64,000 nucleotides of DNA from Methanobacteriaceae archaeon (GCA_030656015.1 JAUSNX010000014.1:62001-126000); one strand, 5' to 3'. Positions 21,139-32,253 are shown, numbered from the stretch's first letter. A program made the numbers and translations. The notes: a model not told the origin generated them from the sequence alone.

Positions 21139-21849
21139 CTATCTGACTTCTAGAAGTTTATGTACTTGAGGTATTGTCAGTACATTTATGTGTTCTCCTA
21201 CCTTTTCAGACATACTGAATAGTTTAGGAGTGTGTTGAACCCAATACTTTAGTGGGCTGGCCGGTTGAAGCACCATAACAATCCGGGAAGGATCAGAAAT
21301 ATTTTCTTTTATGGTTTTTGCAACATGTCCTAAAGTTTCCACTTTTGTTGAGGGCAACATTACCACTTTACAATATACCTTTACCCTTCTTGATATTAAT
21401 ATGTTTAGGGATTCTATCTCCCGCTCTATAAGATCGTCCTTAGTGTTACTAGAAAAATGTTCTGGGAGTTTTATATCCACCGATGCATGAGTAATTAGAT
21501 TTGCAATCTTTTCAACTTCTTTAGGGAGAGAACCATTGGTTTCTAAGAGAGATTTGAATTTATTTTTTTGATATTTTTGCAAAAAAGTTTTTATAAAATC
21601 TGCTTGAAGTAGTGGTTCGCCGCCAGTAAATGAAATTGAGTGGAAATCAGGAGTTAAAATACTTTCAATGGTTTGAAAAAGTTCTTCCACGGTTTTACTC
21701 GTACCAGCCGTACTTTTTCTGCTTTCTGGTGTATCACAGTAAATGCAATTCAAATTACATCCTGCGAAACGAACAAAAATTTGTCTTCTGCCAATTAAAA
21801 GGCCTTCTCCTTGAATACTGGAAAAAACTTCTATTATAGGTGCTTTCAT
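21139..21849 (-). CDS. queE: 7-carboxy-7-deazaguanine synthase, radical SAM
   Basis: Converts 6-carboxytetrahydropterin to 7-carboxy-7-deazaguanine in the preQ0 route, which leads to archaeosine at tRNA position 15 in archaea. The 236 residues have the substrate motif EVFSSIQGEGLLIGRRQIFVR in two parts, the cluster motif CNLNCIYCDT (CX3CX2C) and FTGGEPLLQ. The C-terminus is of normal length. Upstream on the same strand is queD, the preceding pathway step, with a 174-base gap. Confidence 0.93.
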   Translation of the reverse strand: MKAPIIEVFSSIQGEGLLIGRRQIFVRFAGCNLNCIYCDTPESRKSTAGTSKTVEELFQTIESILTPDFHSISFTGGEPLLQADFIKTFLQKYQKNKFKSLLETNGSLPKEVEKIANLITHASVDIKLPEHFSSNTKDDLIEREIESLNILISRRVKVYCKVVMLPSTKVETLGHVAKTIKENISDPSRIVMVLQPASPLKYWVQHTPKLFSMSEKVGEHINVLTIPQVHKLLEVR

Positions 21850-21888
21850 AAAAATCCTTGAGCTTTAGTCTTATAAATTTTAGTTTTA

Positions 21889-21925
21889 TTAATTATAATT
21901 ATAATTATAATTGTGATTGTGATTG
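21889..21925. repeat. Short tandem repeat upstream of queE
   Basis: A run of TAATTA/ATAATT units passes into three GTGATT-type units. It lies between queD and queE, about 40 bases upstream of the queE start. No function apparent. Confidence 0.6.
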
Positions 21926-22023
21926 TATTAGGATTGTTGTGTTTTTTATCTTTTAACAGATATTATGTGCTTATTTTTGAATTATAATCGCCATATTATC
22001 AAAAATTTTAAAAAATAAGAACA

Positions 22024-22503
22024 TTAGTCACTCTTAGTGAAAAAAGCACCCTGTCCGATACCTTCATTGACACATATTTCCACACTGGAAATTTTGGCCC
22101 CTTTTTCCTTTAATTTATCAAACACACGTTCAGTAAAGTATTCTGCCAGATCTTCGGCCGAAGTAGATTTCAAATCAAGTAATAAACAATCCTCTGCTGG
22201 CAATTTATACTCTTTTCCCTGAATAACAAATTCTACTGAACCTTCAGTAGATTTAAAGTTAATTAGATTGTTTTGTAGAGGAATCAGTACTTTATGATCT
22301 AATGTAGAAGATATATCTCTTACTACTCCTTTAACTTCCTTAAAATCAGCTACAAAGCCAAATTTTCCACTACGTTCTCCTTCTACTTGCACATCTACGA
22401 TATATGAGTGGCCATGTATACATCCACAGGATTCATGCTCGGGAATCATGTGTGCTGCAGAGAATCTTAAATTAGCGTGAATACCATTAATAACAATTTT
22501 CAT
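22024..22503 (-). CDS. queD: 6-carboxytetrahydropterin synthase
   Basis: Makes 6-carboxy-5,6,7,8-tetrahydropterin from dihydroneopterin triphosphate, the step before QueE. The 159 residues include the zinc and catalytic motif [21 protein letters not shown] (His triad plus catalytic Cys), [12 protein letters not shown], the LDHKVL active-site His, and ENAMED-type region [11 protein letters not shown]. The pathway supplies preQ0 for archaeosine. It is on the same strand as queE and a DUF366 gene. Confidence 0.92.
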   Translation of the reverse strand: MKIVINGIHANLRFSAAHMIPEHESCGCIHGHSYIVDVQVEGERSGKFGFVADFKEVKGVVRDISSTLDHKVLIPLQNNLINFKSTEGSVEFVIQGKEYKLPAEDCLLLDLKSTSAEDLAEYFTERVFDKLKEKGAKISSVEICVNEGIGQGAFFTKSD

Positions 22504-22736
22504 GATTTAACCTTTAATTAACCTTTAGTCTTAATTTAAATAAATTAATAAGATAAAAATATTTTTAATGCATTGAATTTCATTGATGAATTTTCTATAA
22601 AAATTAAATTAAATTAAATAGAGAATTGTATTTATTTTAAATATCTTAATTTAATTAAGTATGGGTTATTGATTATTTCAAATAAAATAAAAACATCCAT
22701 AATTATAAATAACTAGTGGATGGCTATAAAAATAAG

Positions 22737-23312
22737 TTAAAAAGCACGTGTTTTGGATATATCTCTTTCAATTGACGCTATTTCTTCAATATAGGCTTCA
22801 GAAATATTATTAATAAACTTAAATAAATCCTTTCGGCCAATATTTCCTGTTTCTAAAATACCTATGGTTTCAACGTCTTCAGGAGTTCCTTCACTAATTA
22901 TATTGATTCCCAAGTGAATTTTCATGCTGGTTGCAGATATAGTAGCTATTGAAACCGTTAGTTTTCCATTTCCCACAAACAGGTCATCACCACTACGAGT
23001 ACATTGAACTCCCCACTGGGCCAGCTCATCTTTTAATATCATGACCAAAATCCTCTGGCGATGATAACAAAGTTTGATATTAGTAGGCTGACAATCAAAA
23101 TGTTCTACAATGAAATGGATCATTTCCTTTGATTTAATTTCTAAACCAACATCTTCCACATCAATAATTTTTGATGGTTCAATTTCCATGGATCCTATCC
23201 AGGAAACTATACTGGAACCTTTTATCCCTATTTGGTCTAGGGCCCATAAAGGTTGTATCTGGCTCCCATCATAACATGTGTTTTCTTCAACAAAGTGATT
23301 AATCATTTTCAT
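22737..23312 (-). CDS. DUF366 family protein
   Basis: This roughly 191-residue protein matches the uncharacterised DUF366 family (N-terminal MKMINHFVEENTCYDGSQI followed by QPLWALDQIGIKGSSIV). The function is unknown; members occur mainly in methanogens and some bacteria. Start at 23312, where GGAAG is six bases upstream; an earlier in-frame ATG at 23330 has no ribosome site. It sits 233 bases upstream of queD on the same strand, so a link to the deazapurine or folate-like pathway is possible but not shown. Confidence 0.8.
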   Translation of the reverse strand: MKMINHFVEENTCYDGSQIQPLWALDQIGIKGSSIVSWIGSMEIEPSKIIDVEDVGLEIKSKEMIHFIVEHFDCQPTNIKLCYHRQRILVMILKDELAQWGVQCTRSGDDLFVGNGKLTVSIATISATSMKIHLGINIISEGTPEDVETIGILETGNIGRKDLFKFINNISEAYIEEIASIERDISKTRAF

Positions 23313-23538
23313 AGAAATCTTCCATTGCATAATAATTATTGAATGTTAAATTGATTATATAATTGCAAATTCAGAGGCCAGTTAAGAGATAAAAATTATT
23401 TTATTCAAAATCTTATTATACTAATAATTATCTTTTGACTTAGATAAATTAATTTTTGTTCTTTAAATATAGGTTTATGAATCAAGCTTTAAAATATGAG
23501 CTAACATATTAATAGTTTATTTAACCACTTAATTAAAT

Positions 23539-24633
23539 ATGAGAGCCAGAACCCGAGATTTCATATATACCACAGATGATTTGTTTTTTGCAACTACATC
23601 TTATATACATCCTGAAGACCGGATTCTGGCATTTTTACGTTACATTCCGGATCCGGAAGGTGAACGAATTAAAAATGGTAAAACATACACTAAAGTTGGT
23701 TCCAAAGAAGCTTACAGCTTTTTAAAAGAAAATTATCCTTATTATTTATATGATTGCAATAATACAAATGTGCAGATGATGGGTGTACCTTTAAATAAGA
23801 TTAAAGAAATTTTAAGGCCTAATGAAAGATTAAAAGAAATCAGGGACCATTATATTAATATTGGAATGACAGATGATAAATTTAATGAAAATCATCTTCT
23901 GAAAAAAGTTATTAAAGTTGCAGACACATTCCATGAAGGTGCAGATATACCCTATGAAAGCATGGGAATATCCGGATCAATATTACCCGAATTATACGAC
24001 TCTCAAAGTTCAGATATAGATTTTGTAATTTATGGTATGGCTAATCACCGTCGAGCCAAGAATTTATTCGGGAAAATTAAAGATACTGCAGAAAACAAAT
24101 CATTTAAAAGTATTGATGATAATTACTGGAGAAAAGTTTATGATAAACGAATCAGCGACTTCACATTAAGTTTTGAAGAATTCTGCTGGTATGAAAAAAG
24201 AAAAAACAACAGAGGAGTCGTGGATGGAACTTTATTTGACATACTGGCCACCCGTGAATGGGACGAGATTTCTGGAACCTGGGGCGACACTAGATATGAA
24301 CCACTGGGCCAAATGACTGTGGAATGTACTGTATCCAATGCTCTAGCATCATTTGACAATCCAGCAGTTTATGACGTCCATGATGTAAAAATAATTGAAA
24401 TTAGATTTGATTCATTAGATAATAACCAAATTGACATAAATATTAGTGAAATAGCTTCCTTCACCCATACATACTCTGGCCAGGCCCTTGAAGGAGAACA
24501 GATTACAGCAAGAGGTAAGCTGGAAAAAGTTATAGGTGAAAAAGAAAGTTATAGGATTGTTGTAGGAACTACCAGAGAATCTTTAAACGAATTTATAAAA
24601 CTTAAAGACAATCCATTAACATCTAATCCCTGA
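23539..24633 (+). CDS. Predicted nucleotidyltransferase (pol beta fold)
   Basis: A 364-residue archaeal protein with a pol-beta-type nucleotidyltransferase signature [20 protein letters not shown] at about residues 149-168 (GS followed by DXD). Before it is a region of about 140 residues that is probably helical, and a C-terminal beta region follows (about 255-355, with a [17 protein letters not shown] segment). The substrate is unknown; annotations as DNA polymerase subunit beta rest only on the fold. It diverges from the DUF366 gene. Confidence 0.65.
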   Translation: MRARTRDFIYTTDDLFFATTSYIHPEDRILAFLRYIPDPEGERIKNGKTYTKVGSKEAYSFLKENYPYYLYDCNNTNVQMMGVPLNKIKEILRPNERLKEIRDHYINIGMTDDKFNENHLLKKVIKVADTFHEGADIPYESMGISGSILPELYDSQSSDIDFVIYGMANHRRAKNLFGKIKDTAENKSFKSIDDNYWRKVYDKRISDFTLSFEEFCWYEKRKNNRGVVDGTLFDILATREWDEISGTWGDTRYEPLGQMTVECTVSNALASFDNPAVYDVHDVKIIEIRFDSLDNNQIDINISEIASFTHTYSGQALEGEQITARGKLEKVIGEKESYRIVVGTTRESLNEFIKLKDNPLTSNP

Positions 24634-24944
24634 AGAAGTCATATCTTCAAGGTCATCAATTGATTCTAATTAATATTATTTTTTTTATATTTTTTCAAAT
24701 AATTTCAAATTTTCAAATCAATTTAAAAATTATTTTAGCTATTTCTTAAAATTTAAAAATACACTATTGTAATAGAGTATTTAATCCAATCTAATTAATT
24801 AAAAATAGTAATAAAATAGTAATAATAAAAAACTATATAAGTATTACAAATCCAATGAAATAATATTGTATTAACAATTTCGCTTTGAAAAATAATTTAA
24901 TTTAAATAATCAATTTAATTGTAATAGATATAATAGATAATTAA
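24634..24944. other. AT-rich intergenic region before truncated hom
   Basis: No coding potential on either strand. A Rossmann GXGXXG motif, expected here if the homoserine dehydrogenase gene were only frameshifted, is not found in any frame. Confidence 0.6.
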
Positions 24945-26039
24945 ATTAATAATTTAGAAGATCCAGAAATATCTATTGTTATCGAACTAATTGGAGGATA
25001 TGAACCTGCCCGCAGTTTTATTCTTAAGGCCCTGGAAAATGGAAAACACGTAGTTACTGCCAATAAAGCACTTTTAGCAAAACACTGGGAAGAAATAACC
25101 TCGACTTCTGAAAAAAATAATGTGAGAATTTCATTCGAGGCCAGTGTAGGTGGGGGAATACCTCTTTTACAACCATTAAATGAATCTCTGGCAGCTAATA
25201 ACTTTGAAGGTATTTATGGAATAATAAATGGAACTGCCAATTATATACTCACCAAAATGAGTGAAGAAGGATTAAAATTCGATGATGTTCTTAAAGAAGC
25301 TCAAGAAAAAGGTTATGCAGAACAAGACCCTACTTTCGATATTGAGGGTCATGATACTGCTCAAAAGCTGATAATTTTAACCATACTGGGTTTTGGAACT
25401 TATGTTGCTCAGGAGAAGTTCCATGTAGAAGGAATAACAAAAATTACTCCTCAAGATATTGAATTTACTTCCAAAAAACTGAAATATGTTACTAAACTCC
25501 TGGGAATCACTAGAAAAGTGGGAGATGAATTAGAAGTAAGAGTGCACCCCACATTAATTCCCCAAGATCATCTATTGGCTTCAGTAAATGACGTTTTCAA
25601 TGGAGTTTACATGATTGGAGACGCAGTAGGTCCAGTTATGATGTATGGACAAGGTGCGGGAATGATGCCCACTGCCAGTGCCATTGTAGGCGATTGTATT
25701 GACATAATCAGTAATACGGAAAAAGAAATCACTTATGGTCCTCCTCAAAGTCAAGAAAAAGTTATTAAAAATATGGCTGAAGTGGTTTCTAAATATTATA
25801 TACGTTTAAAAGCTCTTGATCAACCAGGAGTACTTCATAAAATCTCTGGGATTTTAAGTAAGTACAACATTAGTCTGGAATCTGTTAATCAAGAGAAAAA
25901 TGATGAAAATCAATCCATTCCCATATTTATGGTAACTCATAAAGCATCAGAAAAGAATATTATGGATGCTATCTCCCAAATAGATCAATTACCAGAAATA
26001 AAAGCCCCATGTATGTTTATCCGAATTTTAGAGGATTAA
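24945..26039 (+). pseudogene. hom: Homoserine dehydrogenase lacking its NAD-binding N-terminus
   Basis: Homoserine dehydrogenase reduces aspartate semialdehyde to homoserine. The frame opens after a stop at 24942-24944 and runs at once into conserved sequence: [31 protein letters not shown], then [40 protein letters not shown], and a C-terminal ACT domain (about the last 80 residues). The first roughly 60-80 residues with GXGXVG are gone, and no ATG, GTG or TTG occurs before GTG 25122, which would cut further into the enzyme. No internal stop or frameshift was found, so loss of the 5' end seems recent, or the remnant is kept under selection. Product from GTG 25122 would be 305 residues. Confidence 0.75.
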
Positions 26040-26201
26040 ATTCTTTTAAAATTATATTTTTTTTAAATTATAGTAATACTAAAATAAAAAAAAATATAAA
26101 CTTAATATATTAAAATATAGATAATAGTAATTTATTAAATTAAGGTTTATATCCCAGATTAAAATGCAGTAAAATAGAATAAATGGATAATAAGTGATAA
26201 A

Positions 26202-27029
26202 ATGACAATTAAAGTCTCTTCAATAAATGAATATTTGTATTGTCCCCTGAAATTATATCTAAGAAATCATTTAGAGCTTGAAGAAATTGAAAATGAAAAA
26301 ACACCCGAAAATAAAAACTACAATAAGATTTTGAGCCAGCTAAATAATGATTTTAGAGATATTTTGCGTAGAAATTTGATGAATGTAAACAAAGATATGA
26401 GTGCTGCCCAAATTAGTGAAACACTTTATAATGATGTTCCTTATCTATTAAAAAAATCTCTGGAAAATTATGAATTTGCTGATAATAATGATAAAAATTT
26501 ACTTTTTAATGAGTTAGAAAAAGATTTAAAAGTTGAAAATACCATTTTAGCATTGAAAATACACAGAATATTAATAAAAACAAAAAAAGACGCAGGACAA
26601 ATAGTAGAAATGATTTTTCCTCCATCATTACAAAGCTATTTAATGAGAGATAAAAGCCTGGAAATATCGGGAAACATAGATAAAATTGAGATAGTAAATG
26701 GAAAATATTATCCCATAAGCAGAAAATTAAAAAATCCTCCCATCAGAGGCGTATGGGACTCAGATGCTCTAGAAATAGCTGCTTATGGATTATTAATAGA
26801 AAGAGAATTCGATACCGAGGTAATGGTTGGTTTTGTAGATTATGAGCGTTTAGGAGATAGAAGACCCGTAGTTATTGATTCAGAGCTTAGAGAAGGACTT
26901 TTTATAGTAATAGATGCTATTCGAGAAATAATAAATCTAGGAGATCTTCCTGAAGTAAATATAAATCCAAAAAAATGTGAAAAATGTAGTTATATGGAAA
27001 TATGCAATCAAAATCTTGATTTTTCATGA
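26202..27029 (+). CDS. Cas4/RecB-like protein with altered PD-(D/E)XK site
   Basis: The 275 residues have the frame of a Cas4/DUF83-type Fe-S nuclease: N-terminal SSINEYLYCPLKLYLRN with Cys14, and C-terminal CEKCSYMEIC (Cys259, 262, 268) as the other three cluster ligands. The core GNIDKIEI (Asp160) is followed by YYPISRKL, where Ser173 stands at the expected Glu/Asp and Lys175 is kept. The later QXXXY position reads EIAAY. Nuclease activity is therefore doubtful. There is no CRISPR array or other cas gene in the window. A good ATG start lies after GTGAT. Confidence 0.65.
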   Translation: MTIKVSSINEYLYCPLKLYLRNHLELEEIENEKTPENKNYNKILSQLNNDFRDILRRNLMNVNKDMSAAQISETLYNDVPYLLKKSLENYEFADNNDKNLLFNELEKDLKVENTILALKIHRILIKTKKDAGQIVEMIFPPSLQSYLMRDKSLEISGNIDKIEIVNGKYYPISRKLKNPPIRGVWDSDALEIAAYGLLIEREFDTEVMVGFVDYERLGDRRPVVIDSELREGLFIVIDAIREIINLGDLPEVNINPKKCEKCSYMEICNQNLDFS

Positions 27030-27123
27030 AAAGAGACCATTAAAACCTGAAAAAGTGTTTATCCCAAAATATAAAACTATTTAAAGTTATATATAATATC
27101 TAAGGTAGATAATAGGTGATAAA

Positions 27124-27399
27124 ATGAAACAAGATGAACTCATTAAAAAATGCAAAGGAATGGAAGATTCCAGTGTTATGGGTGCTTGCAGGGTAATGCT
27201 GGAGCTGATGGACAAAGAAAAAGTCAAAATAGAAGACGATAAAGATCAGACTTATTTAGGAATGGCTGAAAATTTAAAACCCGCCGACGTATCAAAAGTG
27301 CTGCAATTAGCATTAAAAGTACGAGAAAGTGGCGATATAAAAGATCCTGAGCTGAAAAACGCTGCTAGCAGGATTATTAGAGCCATAGAAATGAGTTAA
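27124..27399 (+). CDS. Small conserved-looking acidic/basic helical protein, unknown
   Basis: Ninety-one residues, rich in Lys, Glu, Asp and Leu, probably all helical; no membrane segment or Cys cluster. GGTGAT is four bases before ATG 27124, a strong ribosome binding site, and a TATA-like TATATAATAT lies about 25-35 bases further up, so it is likely expressed. It follows the Cas4-like gene by 94 bases. I do not recognise the family. Confidence 0.6.
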   Translation: MKQDELIKKCKGMEDSSVMGACRVMLELMDKEKVKIEDDKDQTYLGMAENLKPADVSKVLQLALKVRESGDIKDPELKNAASRIIRAIEMS

Positions 27400-27539
27400 C
27401 CTATAATAAAATAAAAATAATATTTTAATTTATTTTCCATTTATAATAAGTATCAATTAAATAAGTATTAATTTTATTTTATAAGGATTTTGAAATTAAT
27501 AAATATTATTTAGTAAATAGCTCACTTTTCTAAAAATTT

Positions 27540-28196
27540 CTAAAACCTTTTTTTAGAGATTTTTTTAATATCAAAAATTGCAGTATCGGCCACTGCCATT
27601 ACCGCCATCACTCCTGCCTGTATAGGATCTGTTACCACCAAATCTGCTTTTTCAGTAACACTACCCGGCATGCTAAGGCTAATTACCACTAGATCATGCT
27701 CATTTTTAACCTTTTCCACGGCATCCGTGATTTTTCCACCCATTAAAGATCCGGCCAAAACAAGAGCACCAACTCGGGGGAGCCTACCAACAGCAAAAAC
27801 TGCTTCTGCAAGTTCCATTTCACCAACCAAAGGTATGGTATCCACACTAATCCGCTCGCCTCTGATATTATGACGATCAGCCTCACTAATAGCGCCCATG
27901 GCCACATGAGCCACTTGCGCACCACCCCCAATGATAATTATCCTTTTTCCATATATATCATCCAGAGATCTATGAACTTTAACTTCTAAAACGGGTTCTG
28001 AATCATTAATAGCACTAACTAATTTATCAACATCCCTAACATCCTCCAGTTCCATGTAAATAGAACCAGAACCATCTTTTTCTACAAATAAATGAGTGTA
28101 AGTGATATTGATTCCATCTGAAGCAAACATGTCAGTGATTTGACTTAAAACTCCTGGCCGTTCAATAGTTTTTATGGTAATAGCAACTTTACTCAT
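27540..28196 (-). CDS. ACT domain protein with DUF5612 domain
   Basis: The 218 residues start with an ACT domain (about 4-72; [18 protein letters not shown]), typical of amino-acid sensing, followed by a domain with [22 protein letters not shown] that matches DUF5612 as I remember it. The function is unknown, but the layout suggests an amino-acid-responsive regulator of methanogens. It is convergent with the 91-residue gene. Confidence 0.75.
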   Translation of the reverse strand: MSKVAITIKTIERPGVLSQITDMFASDGINITYTHLFVEKDGSGSIYMELEDVRDVDKLVSAINDSEPVLEVKVHRSLDDIYGKRIIIIGGGAQVAHVAMGAISEADRHNIRGERISVDTIPLVGEMELAEAVFAVGRLPRVGALVLAGSLMGGKITDAVEKVKNEHDLVVISLSMPGSVTEKADLVVTDPIQAGVMAVMAVADTAIFDIKKISKKRF

Positions 28197-28363
28197 TAAA
28201 TATCTCCAAAAACATGAAAAACTGTAATTAAAATTAATTATGGTATTTTTAGATAATAAATTTATAGATTGATTATTTTTTAGATAAATTTTTTTGAATT
28301 TTAATTTATTTGTAACATTAGCTTAAAAATGAATTTTTTCTGGATTTAAAAATTAATAAATAC

Positions 28364-28852
28364 CTAATATCCAGATATTTTACCAGAAATATCCATAATT
28401 TCAATTTTAACTATTATGATTGAATCAATAGATTTTTTAGTATATATAAAAGAATCTTTAGTAGAAGAATATTTTGAAGAATATTTTCGCATAATGATAT
28501 CTAAAGCCTTCTTTTTTTCAATATAATCATCTTCTAAAGTTGCAAATCCAAATCCAATAAGCGATTGGTATTTCATTCCCCAACTACAGTCATTTTCAGA
28601 AGGTAAAATTTCACATTCATTTTCAATTTCAAAACAAACACGATTGTTTTCATTGATTATGTCAATTTTACGTCCTTCACGAGCAGAGTGAAGGTAAATA
28701 AATCCGTTTTCATGGGCAAAGTTCATAGGAACTATATATGGCCATTGATTATCGCAAAAAGCAATTCTGCAAATTTCGGAACTATTTAATATTGCATCAA
28801 TAGTGAAAGAATCAGTTATAGTCTTTTCAGCCCGTCTCATCTTTTTTTTCAT
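28364..28852 (-). CDS. Pyridoxamine 5'-phosphate oxidase-like flavoprotein
   Basis: The 162-residue protein belongs to the split-barrel FMN-binding group related to NimA and pyridoxamine-phosphate oxidase. It shows ICRIAFCDNQWPYIVPMNF, FIYLHSAREGRKIDII, VCFEIE and SLIGFGFATLEDD in the expected order. Relatives reduce nitroimidazoles or bind flavin or F420; the substrate here is unknown. It is 196 bases downstream of ehbP on the same strand, possibly outside the operon. Confidence 0.8.
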   Translation of the reverse strand: MKKKMRRAEKTITDSFTIDAILNSSEICRIAFCDNQWPYIVPMNFAHENGFIYLHSAREGRKIDIINENNRVCFEIENECEILPSENDCSWGMKYQSLIGFGFATLEDDYIEKKKALDIIMRKYSSKYSSTKDSFIYTKKSIDSIIIVKIEIMDISGKISGY

Positions 28853-29048
28853 TTGAATTCATCTGTTAATAGTTAAATTAGTCAAATAATTATTTTTAAT
28901 TAGTCAAGTAATATAAAATAAGTATTATATCTTTAATTGTTCCTTAAGTCCTTTAAAAATTTTATATGAATTTAGAAATAGATTGAAAGTTATTAAAAAC
29001 CAAGTAATACAATCAAGAATAATAGGGATAAATATTAAAAAATCAATA

Positions 29049-29312
29049 TTATTCTAACTCAGATTTAATTTTATCCAATTTTATCTGCTCTTTTCTAAAT
29101 AAACTGAGAAAATTATCTTCCTCCTTAACCGGAGTGATATTCAAACCCAAAGCCCTGTGTTCATCTATCCAATCCTCTGAAAAGATAGGTACATCTATTT
29201 TAATAGGTTCAGACGTGGGATTAACAACAATAAGGTTTCTGTAAGGGAAGTCCACCTCTACAATGTAACCGCCCGTACTGATTATATGATGAGGCCTAAC
29301 CACAAATTTCAT
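29049..29312 (-). CDS. ehbP: Energy-converting hydrogenase B subunit P
   Basis: A soluble 87-residue protein, last subunit gene of the ehb operon. It begins [21 protein letters not shown] and has no membrane segment or Cys cluster. The assignment relies on position after ehbO (115-base gap) and on resemblance to EhbP as I recall it; the role is unknown. AGGTGATC precedes the ATG. Confidence 0.75.
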   Translation of the reverse strand: MKFVVRPHHIISTGGYIVEVDFPYRNLIVVNPTSEPIKIDVPIFSEDWIDEHRALGLNITPVKEEDNFLSLFRKEQIKLDKIKSELE

Positions 29313-29427
29313 TTGATCACCTAAATTATAATTTAATATTTTAAGATTTTTGATAATATAATAGATTTTATATGAAATTCATTTAACATCTGAATTCCTT
29401 TAACTCACATTTATTCCATATTATTGC

Positions 29428-30426
29428 CTAGAAAAGCGCAATAACCACAGCTAGGACCCCTAAAAGTGAAAATCCAACTACAACTGGATAAAATTGCTTG
29501 AAAGTGAATATTGGAGCAAAAGCACTGAATATGGCCATGAATATAGGGAATATTAATGCCACAGCAATATTGACCAGGATAGACCAGCTTAAAATGTTAG
29601 GAGGCATTCCCAAGAAAAGTACTGAAAATATAGCTCCTAACGTGAACATGAGGAAACCTCTAGTAATATAGATATAAGATCTGTATTTTGAGGCGTATTC
29701 CATATATGGACCTTCTATAACATCAGCTTTAGTTTTAAGGATAGCAAATGGATATTCATTTAGTAAAATCATGTATCCAATGAAAAATACCAAAGCTCCT
29801 AAAGCTCCAGCTAAAGTGAATAAAACCGGACCATGCATATGCTGATAAGAGATTATATCACTCAAGAATACACTGCCGGCCATAGCCACCGGTATAAATA
29901 ATGCAATGTATATGGGGAATGATCCAAAAGCAATGAGTCTAAAGGCCCTCATTGCACTTAAATCTTCTAAAAATGACCGGGGTACATCAGGATGTTTAGC
30001 ACCCTTAACAATGTCTGGAAAAGGCATAGACAAAGACATTATGGAACGAGATAAAGATCCCATGAATACATATATGACCTCTTCAATTTTTAAAAGTCCC
30101 ACAATTGCTATGACACTTGCTAATGCACCTACAAAGTACATTTGAGGTATTAAGAACAGCAATATGAAAAATATAGATACTAAACCTACTAAAGGCAGTG
30201 CATTGTAAAGGCGAGGTAATGGAGAATTAGGAATTATGGTCTCTTTGAAAAAAAACTTCAAAGGGGCCATAATACCCGGACTGGAAATTGGAGGTCCGAT
30301 TCTCTGCTGAATTCTTGCATGTATAAATTTTCTCTCAATTCCTGGCAGCCATAGGCCCACAAACAAGGCCACGATTAAAGTCCCAATCACTGCTGCTGTT
30401 GAATATATGATAATAGAAGCTTCCAT
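29428..30426 (-). CDS. ehbO: Energy-converting hydrogenase B subunit O (NuoH-like)
   Basis: The 332-residue membrane subunit is homologous to NuoH/EchB. It holds the hydrogenase module to the membrane and couples electron flow to ion movement. About eight membrane helices are visible. The N-terminal loop [16 protein letters not shown] is the conserved NuoH quinone-site-like segment, and [14 protein letters not shown] matches the Glu-rich loop. The gene lies 11 bases after ehbN. Confidence 0.92.
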   Translation of the reverse strand: MEASIIIYSTAAVIGTLIVALFVGLWLPGIERKFIHARIQQRIGPPISSPGIMAPLKFFFKETIIPNSPLPRLYNALPLVGLVSIFFILLFLIPQMYFVGALASVIAIVGLLKIEEVIYVFMGSLSRSIMSLSMPFPDIVKGAKHPDVPRSFLEDLSAMRAFRLIAFGSFPIYIALFIPVAMAGSVFLSDIISYQHMHGPVLFTLAGALGALVFFIGYMILLNEYPFAILKTKADVIEGPYMEYASKYRSYIYITRGFLMFTLGAIFSVLFLGMPPNILSWSILVNIAVALIFPIFMAIFSAFAPIFTFKQFYPVVVGFSLLGVLAVVIALF

Positions 30427-30437
30427 GACTTAATCTC

Positions 30438-31577
30438 CTAAATTTGAATTTGAGTTATCTTTATAGCACGATCTGTGCAGGTAAAGCAGGGATCACATTG
30501 CACAATGGCCAGTTGAGCATCACTAATATGGTTACCAATGCATGCTTGCTGCATGGCCCCTATGTTAGTTATAGATGGTGTTCTTACTATAGATCCTCTT
30601 ACTCTTCCTTCTTCTAATGCATAAGAGTGTAAAAGCTTTCCTCGCGGTACTTCTATGTAACTTTTGATAATACCCGTATCCTGCATTTCCCAACTGCGGT
30701 CAGTAATGGGGCCTGCTGGAATGTTTTTAATGGCTTGTCTAATGATTTTAATTGATTCGGGTATCTCAAGAACTCTCATAAGCAGATTGGACTTAACATC
30801 TCCATCATCTTGTGTAATGACATCAAATTCAAAGGGATCGTAAATTTCCATATCCCGGCGAAGATCCAAATCCACACCAGTTGATCTAAGAGTCGGGCCG
30901 GTAGCAGCTAGTCTTAAAGCATCTTTTTTAGTTAAAACACCGACACCAGTAATCCTGGACATTACCATAGGATCTGATACAAATCTATCTGCAAATTCTG
31001 TTATTTTTTCCTCAATAAGATCCATACCTTCACTGATTTTCTGGATTCTCATTAAATCAAGTTCACAGCGTGGTCTGACCCCCCCAATGATGGAAACACC
31101 ATATTGTACTCGGTTGCCTCCAATCATCCTTAAAAGTTCCATTACTGTCTCTCTTATGTAAAAAATCCGCATGGCAAATGTTTCATGACCTAAAACTTCG
31201 TTTCCATGAGCCAAATAAAGCAAATGGCTGTGTAATCTTTCCAGTTCCCCCATAATTATTCGAATATAGGTGGCCCTTTCCGGAATTTCAATACCCAGGC
31301 CCTTTTCAGCAACCATTACTGAATTCCAGATGTGACTGTTGGAACAAATTCCACATATTTTTTCGGTTAAGCTATTGGCCTTTTCCACAGGTAGCCCTTC
31401 CATTATACGTTCAATACCTCTGTGATTCAGACCTACGGTTATCTCTGCGTCTCGGACAATTTCGTCCTCCACAAAGAGTCTAACCCGATAAGGCTCAATG
31501 GCAGCAGAGTGGACGGTTCCCATAGTAACTTCCGTCTCTATTACTTCTTGCCTTTTTGGTTTATTATTTTCATCCAT
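30438..31577 (-). CDS. ehbN: Energy-converting hydrogenase B large (catalytic) subunit
   Basis: The 379-residue [NiFe] hydrogenase large subunit has both metal-binding pairs: [11 protein letters not shown] (Cys75, Cys78) and the C-terminal DPCFTC (Cys364, Cys367). After the second pair only 12 residues remain, without the usual cleavable extension, as in energy-converting hydrogenases. It takes electrons from H2 to low-potential ferredoxin, driven by the ion gradient, for anabolic CO2 reduction. Confidence 0.94.
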   Translation of the reverse strand: MDENNKPKRQEVIETEVTMGTVHSAAIEPYRVRLFVEDEIVRDAEITVGLNHRGIERIMEGLPVEKANSLTEKICGICSNSHIWNSVMVAEKGLGIEIPERATYIRIIMGELERLHSHLLYLAHGNEVLGHETFAMRIFYIRETVMELLRMIGGNRVQYGVSIIGGVRPRCELDLMRIQKISEGMDLIEEKITEFADRFVSDPMVMSRITGVGVLTKKDALRLAATGPTLRSTGVDLDLRRDMEIYDPFEFDVITQDDGDVKSNLLMRVLEIPESIKIIRQAIKNIPAGPITDRSWEMQDTGIIKSYIEVPRGKLLHSYALEEGRVRGSIVRTPSITNIGAMQQACIGNHISDAQLAIVQCDPCFTCTDRAIKITQIQI

Positions 31578-31738
31578 TATAACACCTGTAAAGTTTTTTG
31601 GTGATTTAGATAATTTTTACTTATAATATCACTTTAATGATTAATTTGATTGAATTTAAATTTTAATTTTTAATTTTATATTTATTTTAAATTTTTTTGC
31701 TACATTGAAATATATATTTTAGCAAGCATAACAGATTT

Positions 31739-32185
31739 TTAATCCGCATCTAAAAGTTTAGGTAAAGCGGCCACTGCGCCAGCCAGCACATCTTCCGGCC
31801 TTACTGCACATCCTGGAACTTTTGCATCCACAGGTATAATATTATCCACAGGTCCCGAGATTTCTTCAGATGGCAAATCTCCATGGATGTTTTTATAAAC
31901 TCCACCCATTAAAGCACAGGCCCCCGCAGCTATAACTGCTTTAGGTTCAGGTATTGCATCATATATCTCTTTTAAAGGTTTTTCATTGTGTTTGGTAACT
32001 GGACCGGTGACAATGAGAACATCTGCCTCCCGGGGGTTCCAGGTTAAGAAGATTTTATATTGCTCTGCATCGAATTTAGGAGAAAAAACAGCGTTGACGA
32101 TTTCTATATCGCAACCATTACATCCTCCAGTATATACTAGCATGGCATGAACAGCTCTGGCCCTTGAATACGATTTGAGGCTCAT
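31739..32185 (-). CDS. ehbM: Energy-converting hydrogenase B small subunit (NuoB-like)
   Basis: The 148-residue small subunit carries the proximal [4Fe-4S] cluster. Ligands are visible as GGCNGC (Cys22, Cys25), GACALMGG (Cys90) and [11 protein letters not shown] (Cys126), the NuoB pattern. It docks with EhbN, encoded just downstream. The gap to ehbN is 161 bases, large for this operon. Confidence 0.93.
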   Translation of the reverse strand: MSLKSYSRARAVHAMLVYTGGCNGCDIEIVNAVFSPKFDAEQYKIFLTWNPREADVLIVTGPVTKHNEKPLKEIYDAIPEPKAVIAAGACALMGGVYKNIHGDLPSEEISGPVDNIIPVDAKVPGCAVRPEDVLAGAVAALPKLLDAD

Positions 32186-32253
32186 TTGATCACTCTCATA
32201 AATTTATAATTAATTATTGTTTTTTTATAATATAATTAGGTTAAAATTTCAGA

